NCBI GenBank assembly: GCA_025667525.1
Contig: CM046878.1
Span: 82,914,196-82,978,195 of the forward strand
Reading direction: 5' to 3'
Source of the DNA: Glebionis coronaria
Taxonomy: Eukaryota; Streptophyta; Magnoliopsida; Asterales; Asteraceae
Length of the DNA: 64,000 nucleotides
The position numbers and the translations under genes were made by a program. A model generated the notes under the pieces. It ran no database searches. It was not told the origin of the DNA and saw only the letters and a program-made list of their open reading frames with translations. Below, piece by piece: positions 1 to 12,163 of this stretch (positions within the stretch are counted from its first letter, which is position 1; each line of letters starts with the position of its first letter).

Positions 1-1
1 C

Positions 2-2992
2 AATCCTTCGCCTCCATCTCCCACGGTCATTGCTATCGATACTCCGACTTTGAAAACGCCTCCCGTCGAAAATCCTCCGGATTTGGAACTTAAGGAGTTG
101 CCGCCACATCTCGAGTATGTGTTCCTGGACGACAACAAGAAATCACCCGTCATTATTGCGAAGGATTTGAAAGATGAAGAGAAGACTCGCCTCGTTGCTG
201 TGTTGAAAGCTCACAAGAAGGCTATTGCATGGAAAATCTCGGATATTCGTGGAATTGATCCTCACTTCTGCACACACAAAATTCTCATGGAGGACGACTA
301 TAAGCCCACTATTCAAAGCCAACGAAGGGTGAATCCAAAAATCCATGAAGTCATCAAAACAGAGGTTATCAAACTTCTTGATGAGGGTATGATCTACCCT
401 ATTTCGGATTCACCGTGGGTTAGTCCAATCCATTGTGTGCCCAAGAAGGGCGGAATAACCGTTGTTCCCAATGAACACAACGAGTTGATTCCCACTCGTC
501 TCGTTACTGGGTGGAGAGTTTGTATAGACTACCGCAAACTCAATGATGCCACGAGAAAGGATCATTTCCCTCTACCTTTCATGGACCAAATGCTTGAACG
601 ATTAGCCGGTAATGAATATTACTGCTTTTTGGATGGTTTCTCGGGTTATTTTCAAATACCCATCGATCCCCAAGATCAAGAGAAGACTACATTCACTTGT
701 CCCTATGGCACTTTCGCTTACAAAAGAATGCCTTTTGGCTTATGTAATGCGCCCGGGACTTTCCAAAGGTGTATGTTAGCTATCTTCCATGACATGGTTG
801 AACAAACCATGGAAGTCTTCATGGATGATTTCTCGGTCTTCGGGGATTCCTTCTCTGCTTGCCTTGCCAATTTAGAACGTATGCTAAAGCGGTGCGAAGA
901 CACTCGCCTTGTTCTAAATTGGGAAAAATGCCATTTTATGGTAAAAGAAGGCGTCGTGCTTGGACATAAGATTTCGAAAGCCGGTCTTGAAGTAGACCGT
1001 GCTAAAGTTGATGTTATAGCAAAGTTGCCTCCACCTTCCACTGTGAAGGGTGTGAGAAGTTTCTTGGGTCATGCGGGCTTCTACCGTCGATTTATCAAAG
1101 ACTTTTCTCAAATCGCTCGCCCGATGACCCACCTCTTGGAAAAAGATACTCCTTTTCTCTTTTCCAAAGAGTGCCTTGATGCCTTCAACTCGCTTAAGGA
1201 TAAGCTAACTAAGGCACCCGTCTTGGTTACCCCTAATTGGGAGCTGCCCTTTGAGTTGATGTGCGATGCTAGTGATTTTGCTATTGGAGCGGTTCTTGGA
1301 CAAAGAGTGAACAAACACTTCCAACCGATCCATTACGCTAGCAAGACAATGACTGGGGCACAATTGCATTATACGACAACTGAGAAAGAGCTTTTAGCTG
1401 TTGTCTATGCTTTTGAAAAATTCCGCCCCTATCTTGTCCTTTCCACCACCACTGTGTACACCGATCATTCCGCGTTGAAGTACTTGTTGACAAAGCAAGA
1501 TTCCAAACCAAGACTTCTTCGTTGGGTTTTGCTGCTCCAGGAATTTAAAATCGACATCCGCGATAAAAAAGGAGCAGAAAACCTAGCCGCGGACCATCTT
1601 AGTAGACTTGAGGATCCATACCAAGGGGATCATCCGACCAAAGAAATCAATGATTCTTTTCCCTTGGAGACCTTAATGTCTATAAACTCGAAGCCGAATG
1701 AAACCCCGTGGTTTGCGGACTTTGCAAACTACTTGGCGGGTGGAATTCTCAAGGAAGGGTTGACGTCCCAGCAAAAGAAGAAGTTCTTTACCGACATCAA
1801 GACTTACTTTTGGGACGACCCTTACCTATTCAAACAATGTGCTGATTTGATAATTCGCCGATGTGTTGATGGACCGGCAGCGTCGGACATCCTTGATGCT
1901 TGCCACAAAGGACCCACCGGTGGTCACTTTGGTCCCAACTACACCGCAAAGAAAGTGTTTGATTCGGGATTTTATTGGCCCTCCATATATCGTGATGCTC
2001 ACAATATGGTTAAGCGATGTGATGTTTGCCAAAAACAAGGCAAAATCACACATAAAGACGAGATGCCTCAGAATTTCATTCAAGAATGTGAAATTTTTGA
2101 TGTTTGGGGTATCGACTTTATGGGGCCATTCCCTTCGTCTAAAGGAAACAAATACATCCTTGTAGCCGTTGACTACGTTTCAAAGTGGGTTGAAGCCAAA
2201 GCTTTGCCTACTAATGACGCAAGGGTGGTTTGTAACTTTTTGAAAGCTCTATTCGCTAGATTCGGTGTGCCTCGCGCCATTATTAGTGATCGTGGGACTC
2301 ATTTCTGCAATGACCAATTTGCTAGAGTCATGGCTAAGTACGGTGTAAATCATCGTCTTTCCACAGCCTACCACCCACAAACTAATGGCCAGGCTGAAAT
2401 ATCAAACCGAGGGCTGAAGCGAATTCTTGAAAGGACCGTAGGAGAGCATCGTGCCTCTTGGGCTGATAAATTGGATGATGCTTTGTGGGCTTTCCGTACT
2501 GCTTACAAGACCCCGATCGGCTGTACGCCTTATCGTCTTGTGTACGGGAAAGCGTGCCACCTCCCCATTGAGTTGGAGCACAAGGCTTATTGGGCCTTGA
2601 AGTGGGCTAATTTTGATTTAAACAAAGCCGGTGACCTACGCAAGATCCAACTCAATGAGCTAAATGAACTTCGGAATGAGGCTTATGAAAATTCTTTGAT
2701 CTATAAGGAAAGAACTAAGCTCATTCACGACTCTAAGATCAAAAACCGAGAGTTCCATGTTGGAGACAAAGTCTTACTTTTTAACTCTCGGTTGAAAATC
2801 TTCTCGGGAAAGCTCAAATCTCGTTGGTCCGGCCCATTCACCATTTCCCAAATTTTTCCATATGGTACTCTCGAGCTCGCTCAACCTAATGGACCAAATT
2901 TTAAGGTGAATGGCCAACGAGTGAAGTTGTACTTTGGTGAGGACACCTCTAAGGAGGTGATTCCATCCCTCACCACGTTCCCCATGAACTAA
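2..2992 (+). CDS. Athila-type pol polyprotein (RT, RNase H, integrase), 5' partial
   Basis: The reading frame is open from base 2, so the true start is upstream of the window; no ATG begins this ORF. Residue numbers are counted from base 50. Reverse transcriptase spans about 145-330, with the catalytic FMDD near 257. RNase H begins near 400 (CDASDF) and includes a YTDHSAL motif. The integrase H2C2 zinc finger lies near 625-665. The catalytic triad is visible as GIDFMG (about 687), ISDRGTHF (about 745) and an E in QAEISNR (about 782). No internal stop or frameshift is seen, so this part of the polyprotein may be intact. It would copy element RNA into DNA and integrate it in virus-like particles. 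No protease or chromodomain is visible in this portion. Confidence 0.93.
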   Translation, partial: NPSPPSPTVIAIDTPTLKTPPVENPPDLELKELPPHLEYVFLDDNKKSPVIIAKDLKDEEKTRLVAVLKAHKKAIAWKISDIRGIDPHFCTHKILMEDDYKPTIQSQRRVNPKIHEVIKTEVIKLLDEGMIYPISDSPWVSPIHCVPKKGGITVVPNEHNELIPTRLVTGWRVCIDYRKLNDATRKDHFPLPFMDQMLERLAGNEYYCFLDGFSGYFQIPIDPQDQEKTTFTCPYGTFAYKRMPFGLCNAPGTFQRCMLAIFHDMVEQTMEVFMDDFSVFGDSFSACLANLERMLKRCEDTRLVLNWEKCHFMVKEGVVLGHKISKAGLEVDRAKVDVIAKLPPPSTVKGVRSFLGHAGFYRRFIKDFSQIARPMTHLLEKDTPFLFSKECLDAFNSLKDKLTKAPVLVTPNWELPFELMCDASDFAIGAVLGQRVNKHFQPIHYASKTMTGAQLHYTTTEKELLAVVYAFEKFRPYLVLSTTTVYTDHSALKYLLTKQDSKPRLLRWVLLLQEFKIDIRDKKGAENLAADHLSRLEDPYQGDHPTKEINDSFPLETLMSINSKPNETPWFADFANYLAGGILKEGLTSQQKKKFFTDIKTYFWDDPYLFKQCADLIIRRCVDGPAASDILDACHKGPTGGHFGPNYTAKKVFDSGFYWPSIYRDAHNMVKRCDVCQKQGKITHKDEMPQNFIQECEIFDVWGIDFMGPFPSSKGNKYILVAVDYVSKWVEAKALPTNDARVVCNFLKALFARFGVPRAIISDRGTHFCNDQFARVMAKYGVNHRLSTAYHPQTNGQAEISNRGLKRILERTVGEHRASWADKLDDALWAFRTAYKTPIGCTPYRLVYGKACHLPIELEHKAYWALKWANFDLNKAGDLRKIQLNELNELRNEAYENSLIYKERTKLIHDSKIKNREFHVGDKVLLFNSRLKIFSGKLKSRWSGPFTISQIFPYGTLELAQPNGPNFKVNGQRVKLYFGEDTSKEVIPSLTTFPMN

Positions 2993-4910
2993 TTTTGGGT
3001 CGAGTCAGGCTCGTGACTCGGTTAACAAAAACAAGCGCTCCTCAGGAGGCAGCCCGAGTATCTATCCTCGCATGTTTTAATCCCCTAAGTGTAGGGGGGA
3101 CTTCTATATGTGCTTGCCTTTGTGTGGTGATGTGATTACAGGGATAAGTGCACTCTTGGAATCTTTGAAGAACCGTGCTCCCGTGTTTATCCGAAATCCG
3201 GTTCTATCTCTCAACTATCGTGATTCAATTTTCTTCATACTCACATTTGAAATTGATCACTTTAGTCGTCTCTTCCTTAACTTGAGTTAACCAACGTGCA
3301 CAATGTCATAAGTGTAGGGGGGACTTCTCCCACATGCTTAAACATTGAGGACAATGTTTATCTTAAGTGTAGGGGGGACTTCTATCGAAGTTTTAAGTGG
3401 ACTTTTCCATGAAAATGCCTTCAATTAACCGGAAAATCCTATTTTTCAGCATTTTTCAAATTTTTTATTAACTTTGGCCATTTAGTCGTAATTTTTAAAT
3501 TTTTATCGTTGCTTTCATATGTATATATCCCGCAATAAAGTCAAAAATATTAATAAAGTGGTGTAGCTAGTTTAGAAGCCTTTGATATATTAGGCCCGTT
3601 GCGTTTATTTTGACTCAACCCGAATAGACTTATCCAAGTTTATTCTAGCTAGTATCCTTAACCATGTAGACCTTAATTGGTTTATTAGGCTAAGTGTCCA
3701 CGAGTCTCATTACTTGAGATTTTAAATTGTGGAGGACGAGAAATGATAGAGTCAATTATAAGTCGGTATTCTTGCGCAAGCTCACTTGGTGTAATTATTT
3801 GCCTATTCTCCCATCACTTGCTAATAATTTATCTGCAATAAGTAAGGTCTTACGATTTGAAAAGTTACTTAGCTTCTAGCCCAAGATCGTTTAAAAGTTG
3901 CTCGGTAATGATAAGAGTTCATAGCCAAGGCATAACTTATGAAGCGGGGCGCGAAGATTGGTCAGTCCGAAAAGGCCCTAACAAGGCATGAGGATTCAAT
4001 TTTATTGCTGAGGATCCAAAGTGATGTGAAAAGCATTATTCCTAAAGTCAATATGAAGGATCAAGATTCACGACGAAAAGCAATCAACTCCCATAAAGAT
4101 CATGGAGAAGTCTATCCGAAAAGACCCTAACAAGGTATGAGGATAAATAGATCCAAGTCCGAAAAGGAGGCGGATCGTTGTATCTCAAAATCCCAATTTG
4201 AGATTGAAGAAATAATCATGAAGTCGTGGTCAACAAAGTTGGAGAACCCCTCAAAAGTCTCCAAGTGAAGAAACTCTATTATAATGAGAAGACCATTATC
4301 TCAAGAACGTCTCTCGAAGATATGAAGTATGAAGTACATGCCAAATATCGGCCCGAGAAAGGTCTCAAATCGTGAACCAAGTTATGCCAAGATATGAACT
4401 TTTTGATATCCCGAGAAGCAGTTTTAAGAGATTTTGTCCTTTAGCTAACTATTGATCAAATCGTCCTACTTTGCTTTCAGCCCTAATAAACTATTGAAAT
4501 AAGTCCAAAGATGCATCTTCATGATCATTCTAAGACAAAAATAAAATATAAGAGATACACCTAGGAATAAGGGAGTTTAAGCATTTAATTAAGCCATGTG
4601 TGTAAGTGTTTGAATTGCTAACTTATAATAACAATGATCTCGTTTTTAAGCTTAGTTTGGGGAACGTGAAACTTGAGGGTGATAAATCTTCGCAGCACCA
4701 AAGCCCTAATGTAAGTCATCGATCTCTTTGCAAGTTATTTCCATGTAGCTATTTTCAAGTGAAAATGGTTTTCTATCCCTTTGTTATCTTTGAAGTTTTA
4801 TTTCTTTAATTTTTGTTTAGTAGAATTTTAAATAAGGCCAAGGTTGATTAATTATGAGAAAAGTGTAAGCTTGCTTTATCACTAAGCATTGCATGAGGGC
4901 ATGGCAATGG
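2993..4910 (+). other. Athila 3' non-coding region
   Basis: About 1.9 kb between the pol stop and the polypurine tract contains no ORF above about 65 codons that looks coding. Some Athila elements carry an env-position ORF here; I see none. The region holds three copies of a polypurine-like 20-mer (3086-3383). It also holds imperfect repeats at about 3965-4000, 4112-4140 and 4156-4175, sharing a TCCGAAAAG core and, in the first two, a CCCTAACAAGG block. Confidence 0.6.
3086..3383 (+). repeat. three copies of a polypurine-like 20-mer
   Basis: The motif AAGTGTAGGGGGGACTTCT occurs at 3087-3105, 3310-3328 and 3365-3383. A shortened version (AAGTGTAGGGGATT) is the actual polypurine tract just before the 3' LTR. 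The copies may be secondary plus-strand primer sites or relics of old recombination; function is inferred. Confidence 0.75.
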
Positions 4911-4925
4911 TTAAGTGTAGGGGAT
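4911..4925 (+). other. polypurine tract of the Athila element
   Basis: A purine-rich stretch (TTAAGTGTAGGGGATT) directly precedes the LTR start TGATAG. In LTR retroelements this site primes plus-strand DNA synthesis. Confidence 0.7.
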
Positions 4926-5372
4926 TTGATAGGTGTGTAAACACCCATCCTTTTACCACTTAATTCGGGCTAAAACGAGACCAAAACACGTATTTAATAT
5001 CATTTGTTTGGAATTATGCGTGGTTTTTGTGTTTATTGTGTTTTCAGAGCCAACCGGATAAATATTGAAGAAAACATGGGATTGCACGGGTTTTACTGAA
5101 GAAAAAGACTCAAGATAAAGTCTATTGTCCAAGAGATGCAAAAGATTTGAAGTCGCTGGGCCTATTCGAAGATTTATCGAAGAAAAGGACCAAAGATGGA
5201 AGATTTATATAAAGTCGAAGAAACTCAAGTCAATAAAACGAAGAAATTAAAAGACGAGTTGAATTTAATCGACAACAAATCCCGAATCAGAATCGAAAAC
5301 GGAAACTTTTCTGAAAAGACGAAAAGACACGAAGAACGGGAGAAAGCCCACTCACCAACCAAAGGAAACACC

Positions 5373-5380
5373 TATAAATA
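5373..5380 (+). promoter_or_regulatory. TATA box of the Athila LTR
   Basis: TATAAATA sits in an otherwise ordinary context and is followed by a pyrimidine-rich leader (TTTTTCTTTCTTCC), as expected for the U3/R boundary of a plant LTR promoter. The start site would be about 30 bp downstream. Confidence 0.6.
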
Positions 5381-5805
5381 GGCCATCCCACACACATTAG
5401 TTAGCTAGTTTTTCTTTCTTCCTCCCCTTTCTTTTCCTCCTGGTTCGTAGAACACCATCACCACTAGGGTGATTGGTGATTTTTATTATTAGTTCTTTGA
5501 TCTTGTAATGTTAATCCTTGTTTCATCTTGTCAAAACATTAATCATTCAATTCAAAGTTCTTGTTTAATCTTTCATTTCATCTTGTTCATCTCCATTTTT
5601 ATCTTCAAGTTCTTAAGTTTTATTTTTCTTGATTTGATCTTCAAAAGTTGTTTGGATTTGTGTTTTTATTAGTGGGATTTGTTGCTTATATTGTCTAAAT
5701 GATTTGTGTTTAAATTGGTAAAACCTTTTTAAGTGTTTGATTTGATTTTGATTAAAAACCTGTGTTCCGTGTTCTTAGTTACTGTTTCTGTATCTGGGTT
5801 TCCAA

Positions 5806-6235
5806 AGTTCCGAACCAAGACAAAAAGTTCCGAATGAAGGCTTCATTCGGAAACTTCCGAACCAAACACTAAGTTCCGGATCAGTGACTTCCGGATCAGC
5901 AACTTCCGAATCAACCTTCATCCGGAAGGTTCCGAATCAGGCCATAAGTTCCGAACCAGTTATTCATTCGGAAGTTTAAAACTTCCGAACCAGTGACTTC
6001 CGGACGAGACAAAAGTTCCGAATCAGGCCATAAGTTCCGAACCAGTTATTCATTCGGAAGTTTAAAACTTCCGAACCAGTGACTTCCGGACGAGACAAAA
6101 GTTCCGAATCAGCAACTTCCGACTCAGCAAGTTCCGAATGAACATTCATTTGGAAAGTTCCGGATGAGTATGTTCCGAATGAGCAAGTTCCGGATGAGTG
6201 AATAGTGTCTTCCGAATCAGTTAGTTCCGAATCAA
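5806..6235 (+). repeat. TTCCGAA tandem repeat array in the LTR
   Basis: A run of 10-14 bp units based on GTTCCGAATCAG / ACTTCCGAACCAG fills 430 bp. Units occur in both orientations (TTCCGAAT and ATTCGGAA), so the array can form many small hairpins. Within it a block of about 85 bp (starting near 5931 and near 6016) is repeated exactly head to tail, showing recent local duplication. Confidence 0.85.
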
Positions 6236-6550
6236 TTATTTTTGAGTATTTTAATGCTATTGTTTTACTGTTGATTAATTTACTGTTTCTCTACTCATAT
6301 TTCACAATTTATTTGTTAACTTTAATTTTAATTTGATTCTATTTTGAACTTTAAATTTTCAACCAAGTTTTTGTTAAATCTTGATTAGAGTAATTACCTT
6401 TGATTTAAACCTTCATTTCCACTTTTTATTAGAATAGAAAACCAAACCCCTTTATTTAGTAACCAAGAACAATCATTCCACTTAAGGCCTAGATCAATTC
6501 GAGAGGATATCGAGAGACTAAAATTGAACCCACAGCAAATCAGTGTATCA

Positions 6551-7430
6551 GTACGCGTATTTAAATTCATCACAGCCGACACGGCAACGCAAATATCAGT
6601 TGGCCTCTTCGCATTGCCTCTTAATCAGCCAAAACCCCAACTGTTTAAGCCCACAAACCCAATGTCCGTGTGACCCTTCTCATATCATCAATCCCATACA
6701 ACAAACAATCCTAACCTGTTAACAACATCTTCGTATGAAAACCCCAAAAAAGAGCCCAACTTGTTATTTTATATTAAAAAGGCTACTAATCTGACTACAC
6801 TCGAGAACTTATTGAAACCCCAAAAAGAATGAAATAAAACAAATTTAATACCTTGTAATCCCGCGGGCACGCAGCGGGATATATGCAAGAACAAATATGG
6901 ATCAGAGTCGCGACTGTGAGGCAGAGAAAGTGGCTACACTCGTCATAGCTGCAATCTTAGAAGTTTGCCCAGCCAAGACACGAATGTTTTCATAAATCAA
7001 GGGAACTTTTTATATCGATTCAGGCCATCAATTATGAGCTTTATAGCGTTGGCTCAGCAAAGGCGCAATCTGGTACAAATAGTGGTTAACCGGCATGGAT
7101 GCAACCTTCAAAGGTCACCCCGCCAAGATCCAAGCCACCTTCTCTTTACCTACGCGTATTTAAATTCATCACAACTGACACGGCAACGCAAATATCAGTT
7201 GGCCAAAACCCCAAGTGTTTAAGCCCACAAATCCAATGTCTGTGTGACCTTTCTCATATCATCAATCCCACACAACAAACAATACTAACCTGTTAACAAC
7301 ATACTGGTATCCAAACCCCAAAAAAATTGGCCAATTTGTTATTTTATATAAAAAAGACTACTAATTTGACTACATTCGAGAACTTACTGAATCCCAAAAA
7401 AAATGAAAGAAAACTAATTTAATACCTCAT
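6551..7430 (+). repeat. pair of diverged direct repeats flanking the Athila insertion
   Basis: The block starting ACGCGTATTTAAATTCATCA at 6553 recurs at 7154 and runs for roughly 280 bp in each copy (about 6553-6850 and 7154-7430), with small indels including an extra stretch of about 25 bp in the first copy. The Athila LTR ends exactly at the left edge of copy one, so the retrotransposon inserted into this older repeat. No coding signal was found. Confidence 0.7.
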
Positions 7431-8509
7431 TAAGGAAGAGATCGCCACCACCCAGATACCCACATGAGGCATCCAACCTCGCCACACACCGACCCACATC
7501 ACGGGACACCGTTAAAGGCGGCTATGAAGTGATCGATGGCAACGAAGGGTTACCATCACACATCACAACAACCGGAATCAGATAAAAACCTAAAACCCCT
7601 AATATTGTTCACATATTTCAAGCTGTCATGGATGAAAATCAGAAGATGGGAGTTAACCCATAAATAATGCAAACCCACAACAAAATGACTGTGGGTATAT
7701 ATAAAACAATACCAATTAAGGATTTCCTGTAGCCACTACCCAATCAAACAAACACAATTAAGGATTAGCTACAGCAATTACCCTTTATATTAAAGAGTTT
7801 AATCTGAAAGGGCAAAGGGTTAATTTAAAATGGCAAACCAAATTAATTAGAGCACTCGCCAATTAATGAATGGGGGAAAGATCCAAAACTCATCAATGGA
7901 ACGGAGTAAAGATCAAAAAAACTTATTTAATATAAAAAAAGGCTACTAATTTGACTACATTCGAGAACTTATTGAATCCCCCAAAAAAATGAAATAAAAC
8001 TAATTTAATACCTCATTAAGGAAGAGATCGCCACCACCCAGATACCCACATGAGGCATCCAACCTCGCCACACACCGACCCTCGTCACGGGACGCCGTTA
8101 AAGGCGGCAATGAAGTGATCGATGGCAACGAAGGGTTACCATCACACATCACAACAACCGGAATCAGATAAAAACCGCAAAACCCCTAATATTTTTCACA
8201 TATTTCAAGCTGCAATGGATGAAAATCAGAAGATGGGAGCTAACCCACAAATAATGCAAACCCATAACAAAATGACTGTAGGTATATATAAAACAATACC
8301 AATTAAGGATTTCCTGTAGCCACTACACAATCAAACAAACACAATTAAGGATTAGCTACAGCAATTACCCTTTATATTAAAGAGTATAATCTGAAAGGAC
8401 AAAGGGTTAATTTGAAAGGGCAAACCAAATTAAATAGTGCACTCGCCAATTAATGAATGGGGGGGAAAGATCCAAAACTCATCAATGGAACGGAGTAAAG
8501 ATCCAAAAA
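7345..8509 (+). repeat. tandem duplication of about 575 bp
   Basis: The segment at about 7345-7917 is repeated at about 7925-8509 with high similarity: same order of blocks, including GGAAGAGATCGCCACCACCC and the CATCAATGGAACGGAGTAAA tail. The first part of each unit also matches the dispersed repeat at 6750-6850. No long ORF is conserved in both copies, so this looks like non-coding repeat DNA. Confidence 0.75.
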
Positions 8510-11500
8510 ACGGAGTAATATAACGTTCCGTCGGAACCAACGGTGCATGTTTTTTGTGTGGGACTTTTGTGAGGGAAGACACCCTTTGTGAGGGAAACAA
8601 AATAACATAGTTTAATGAGAGTGTGAGGGGGATCACTGTTTCTATGGAAACGTGATTCCCCTCTTTAATATAAAGGGTAATGTCATGGGTTTGAGTCCCA
8701 TGCTTGTCATATATCTTTTTGTGTTTATTTAAAAAAACAAGGTTGAACTTATCAATAAGACCTATTTGAACAACTCTTATAACTACAAACTTGACTAAAA
8801 ACAACTTTTAAGGTTAGAAGATCAAAATGTAAATATGTACATTAAAAACTCTAAGAACAAATAACATCTTTTTGGACAGAGATTAAAAGCTCAATTGATC
8901 TTCTTCAAAGTTTGATAATTAGAAACATATTAACCTCTATACTTAGTTTACTAGAAAAATAGATTTTGATCGAATTCTATGCTACGTACAGATCATTAGA
9001 GATTTGCACACACAGACTCTTGAAATGACTCAAAACTTCAAAAACAAATTGACTATTTCCTAACTAGTTTGCACAACTTATACAGACTTACACAAACTCA
9101 AAATTATTTTGCTAAAGCTAAAAGCAACTTTCAACATTGAAATCATAAGCACTAAAGAGAATAAGACTCTACTAAATTAAACAGTGCAAACCTATAACAT
9201 AAGCAAAACTCACAAACAAACTTAGCATCACCAAATCTTAATAGGCGGTACTAACTTTTTAAACTATTTAGATTATTAAAACTCAATAAAAACTTGTAAA
9301 ACTAGAAAACAGTTTGCAAGTACCTCTAATCCCTACAAGAAAGAAGCAAAATCAACTACTAGAACTGACTTGTAGAAGGCATCTTAAGCTTATGACAGAT
9401 TGCAAACAAGATCACTAACATATTTAACTTTGAATGAAATTTCAAAACAAAACTCAACAAATATAGAAGGATAATTTTTGAAATCGACTATTAAGACTTA
9501 TAAGATGCTTATGACAGTTGACTACACACTATGATAAGTTTCAACTAATTTTTCACATATGAAAATGCTTATCCCGAACACTCCTTAACTTTTATAATTT
9601 TCATGATAAGCTTAATTAAAATCTTTACTAGACTCTAAAGTGGAAAACAGGTCAATACAAGATTAAAGCAAAGCTATAAAAGAAAAATAACATTTAATCA
9701 AAAGACTCATTTAGGTAGCTTATTCAATAAGTTGTTTTAACATCATGTTAAGACAGATTTGATGAAAGTTACTTCTAGACTAACTTACTACTTAAAAATC
9801 TAAAACATACCATTATCAACTAATATTAAGGTTAATTAAACACTAAACTAGATTTATAAGCCACTAGAAACAAGAATAAGCTATTAGCACTAAATCGACA
9901 GATCTAAACTAGAAGCACAAAGAAGTATAATTACACTAATTATTAACTCAATAATCTAATAAGCATGCTCAAAACGGTATAAGCACAAATTAAGTACAAT
10001 AAGCACTATGCAATAAGGTGATTATACAAGCTTTATAAAGTGAAGTTTAGAAACAATAACCTTGGATCCTTAGCTAAAGAAAAGATTTCAGCTCCATAGA
10101 GCTCTAGTTTACACTCTAGGTTATAGCTAGTTGATTAAGCCATATAAGCACTTTCAAGCTTGCTTAATTTCCATTACTTAACTTAATCAAACCCATTTTA
10201 AGTAAATTTTTAGCTTTTCTAGTAAAAAACGTGTATAATCACGCTATTAAGAAGCTTGATTACACAATGTAACTGTAAAGAGATAAAAAAACTTATTTAG
10301 ATATCATTGCTTATCCCATAAAAACAATTAGATCATAAAAGCTTAAACAAGTTAAGTAACAAAAGAAGGTTTAAACTAAAATCAAAATTTTATTTCATTA
10401 AGAAGAGAGTATAATGCTTGAATTAAAAGACTAACAAAAGAAAATTACAATTTTTGACATAATCTACACTAAGATAAGCTGAAAAGGGGATGATATAAGT
10501 GATGAATGAGAGGGGTATTTATAGGGTGGTGAGAGGATTTGGGAGGAGGGAAAGAGCGCGTTTAAGCGACTTCATCATCTTGGCCCTTCAATCCTAACAA
10601 AATTCCATCTATGATTTTAAACCTTTAGATCAATTTTGATCACACGGATTGATGAGGTGGAAATTAGGCTCTATAGCTTGATGTACTTCTTTTGTGAGTG
10701 AATTCGCCCTTTCCTTTACAAGAATGAGCCACATGTAAGCCTACCACGTCCCTTGTCCAATGAGAGAACTCAAATTTGCCACACAGACTTGATATGACGT
10801 CCCTTATTTGTTTAAGTTGAGCTTAGTACTTACTTTGGTGCAAATTGGGGTGTATACTTGGTACCGTACATCAACATTGATGATCCTATGAGTTTGGCGC
10901 GTGTATTTCAAACAATACAAGGAAGATGGATACTATAGCTGTATAAAACAGGCTCTTATTTTCTTTTTTGGGCTTGCCCTTCATGTTAGGTTGGGCTAAT
11001 TCTTTTTGACCAACTAACTTTTATCCAGTCCATTTTTTAATAAATACTGGCCCATTTGAATATAAACTTAGCCCAATAAAATTTCAAAGCTTGGTCTAAT
11101 AAAATAAATACCCCGGGATCTTGATTTCTACTTTCCAATCTCTTGTTCGTGTTTTGACCAATTTTTATTCGTTTCTTGTGACTTTGATCATATACGTGAT
11201 TCCACACGTATAAAAGATAAAACAAGGCTATAAATACAATTTTGCACATTTTAACCATTTTAAGTCCTTTTTATAAATAAATTTGATATGTGTTTACACT
11301 CATATGACTAGAATAAAAGGAAAACTTTAGGATTAAACTAAATAGCCTACACGTGTGTCTTTGTATATTGACTTTTCACATTGATTAATCAATGTTCATG
11401 TTAAACCCTATCACACTTATATTTAGTGTATGCATATAGTACAACCTGTTTGAGTTATTCCTCGTGTTTAACCCATATATGCGTCTGTTTGCTACACCTT

Positions 11501-12158
11501 ACATCTAGATTACCATAATACCATGTAGTTTATTTGGTCCATGAGGATCATTTGAAGTGAAAACGAGTTTAGATGATAGCTGATCTGAGTGGGTGGGATG
11601 CTCGTGTATATACGTGTTCGTATTGTTATATATCTTTCATTCTAAACTTGTCTGCATTGAAAAGTCATTTTTCAAAAAAAATAGGAAAAAGGAGGAAAAT
11701 GAAAAAAAAAACAGAATACGAAGAATGTAAGCAAGTATTTATTAGTATGTTTATTGTTGATCGTTAAAAAATCAGCCTTTATGTTGTTATCATATAGTGG
11801 CAGTCTTCCATCGTTGCGGGGCTTTTGGTATTTTGATCCACACCATTTTTATTAGTCCTTGCTTTTTTTGTTCATTTTGTACAGCATGGGAATTCGACAT
11901 TTCAAGTGGGAAGGAAGATAGAAATGGTCGATTTTTTATGGCATTTGGTAGATTATGCGCAAACTACCAAAAGTTTCAGAAAAATTGCACATGATTTTTT
12001 GTTCATTAATGATTAAGGTCGAGTTGATGTCCTACAATACATCTTATACGCATCAACTCGTGTATGTTAAGGACCCTTGAACTTAGAAAACTATTTCTTT
12101 TGTGTCTATTTTAATTAACACCCATTTTATGTGTATCTCATGTCTTACCCTACCAATT
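8510..12158. other. AT-rich non-coding region
   Basis: About 3.6 kb without a supportable gene on either strand. The + strand from 8800 to 10450 is A-rich and, read on the other strand, resembles intron or LTR sequence. A TATAAATA on the - strand (10516-10523) and a TGATGTACGGTACC on the - strand near 10873 hint at an old LTR read leftward, but no second LTR, primer site or target duplication was found. The stretch up to 12158 is continuous with the sequence after 23113, into which the Tat element inserted. Confidence 0.5.
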
Positions 12159-12163
12159 ATTAT
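12159..12163 (+). repeat. target-site duplication ATTAT (left)
   Basis: The 5 bp before the Tat 5' LTR read ATTAT and are repeated at 23109-23113 after the 3' LTR, the 5-bp duplication expected for integrase-mediated insertion. Confidence 0.9.

Larger units (their letters stand above)
1..6550 (+). mobile_element. Athila-type Ty3/gypsy retrotransposon, 3' part
   Basis: The window opens inside the pol ORF of an LTR retrotransposon. It continues through a non-coding tail with polypurine-like motifs and ends in a complete 3' LTR at 6550. The 5' LTR, primer site and gag lie outside the window. The RT has an FMDD catalytic box rather than YVDD, and pol is followed by about 1.9 kb without a large ORF, both fitting the Athila lineage. 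The right boundary is supported by the inverted LTR ends (TGATA...TATCA) and because the sequence after 6550 belongs to a different repeat found again at 7152. The 5-bp target duplication would begin GTACG at 6551 but cannot be confirmed without the left end. Confidence 0.85.
4926..6550 (+). repeat. Athila 3' LTR (1,625 bp)
   Basis: The LTR begins TGATAG directly after the polypurine tract and ends ...TATCA, giving 5-bp inverted ends. The end was placed at 6550 because the next bases match a separate repeat at 7152 onward. Inside are a TATA box at 5373-5380, a T-rich transcribed leader, and a minisatellite-like array of TTCCGAA units at 5806-6235. The length is reasonable for Athila LTRs. The partner LTR is outside the window, so insertion age cannot be estimated. 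Confidence 0.8.

Noticed and set aside
3108..3290. 60-codon ORF in the Athila tail as an env-like gene
   Set aside because: Too short, no signal peptide or conserved motif, and it lies between repeated polypurine-like motifs.
8660..8720. tRNA-like B-box (GGGTTTGAGTCCCATG)
   Set aside because: Resembles a T-loop, but no A-box at the right distance and no cloverleaf could be drawn; insufficient for a tRNA or SINE call.
8430..8804. 124-codon ORF on the - strand
   Set aside because: Overlaps the tandem repeat and unrelated AT-rich sequence, has no recognisable motif, and is not preserved in the other repeat copy.
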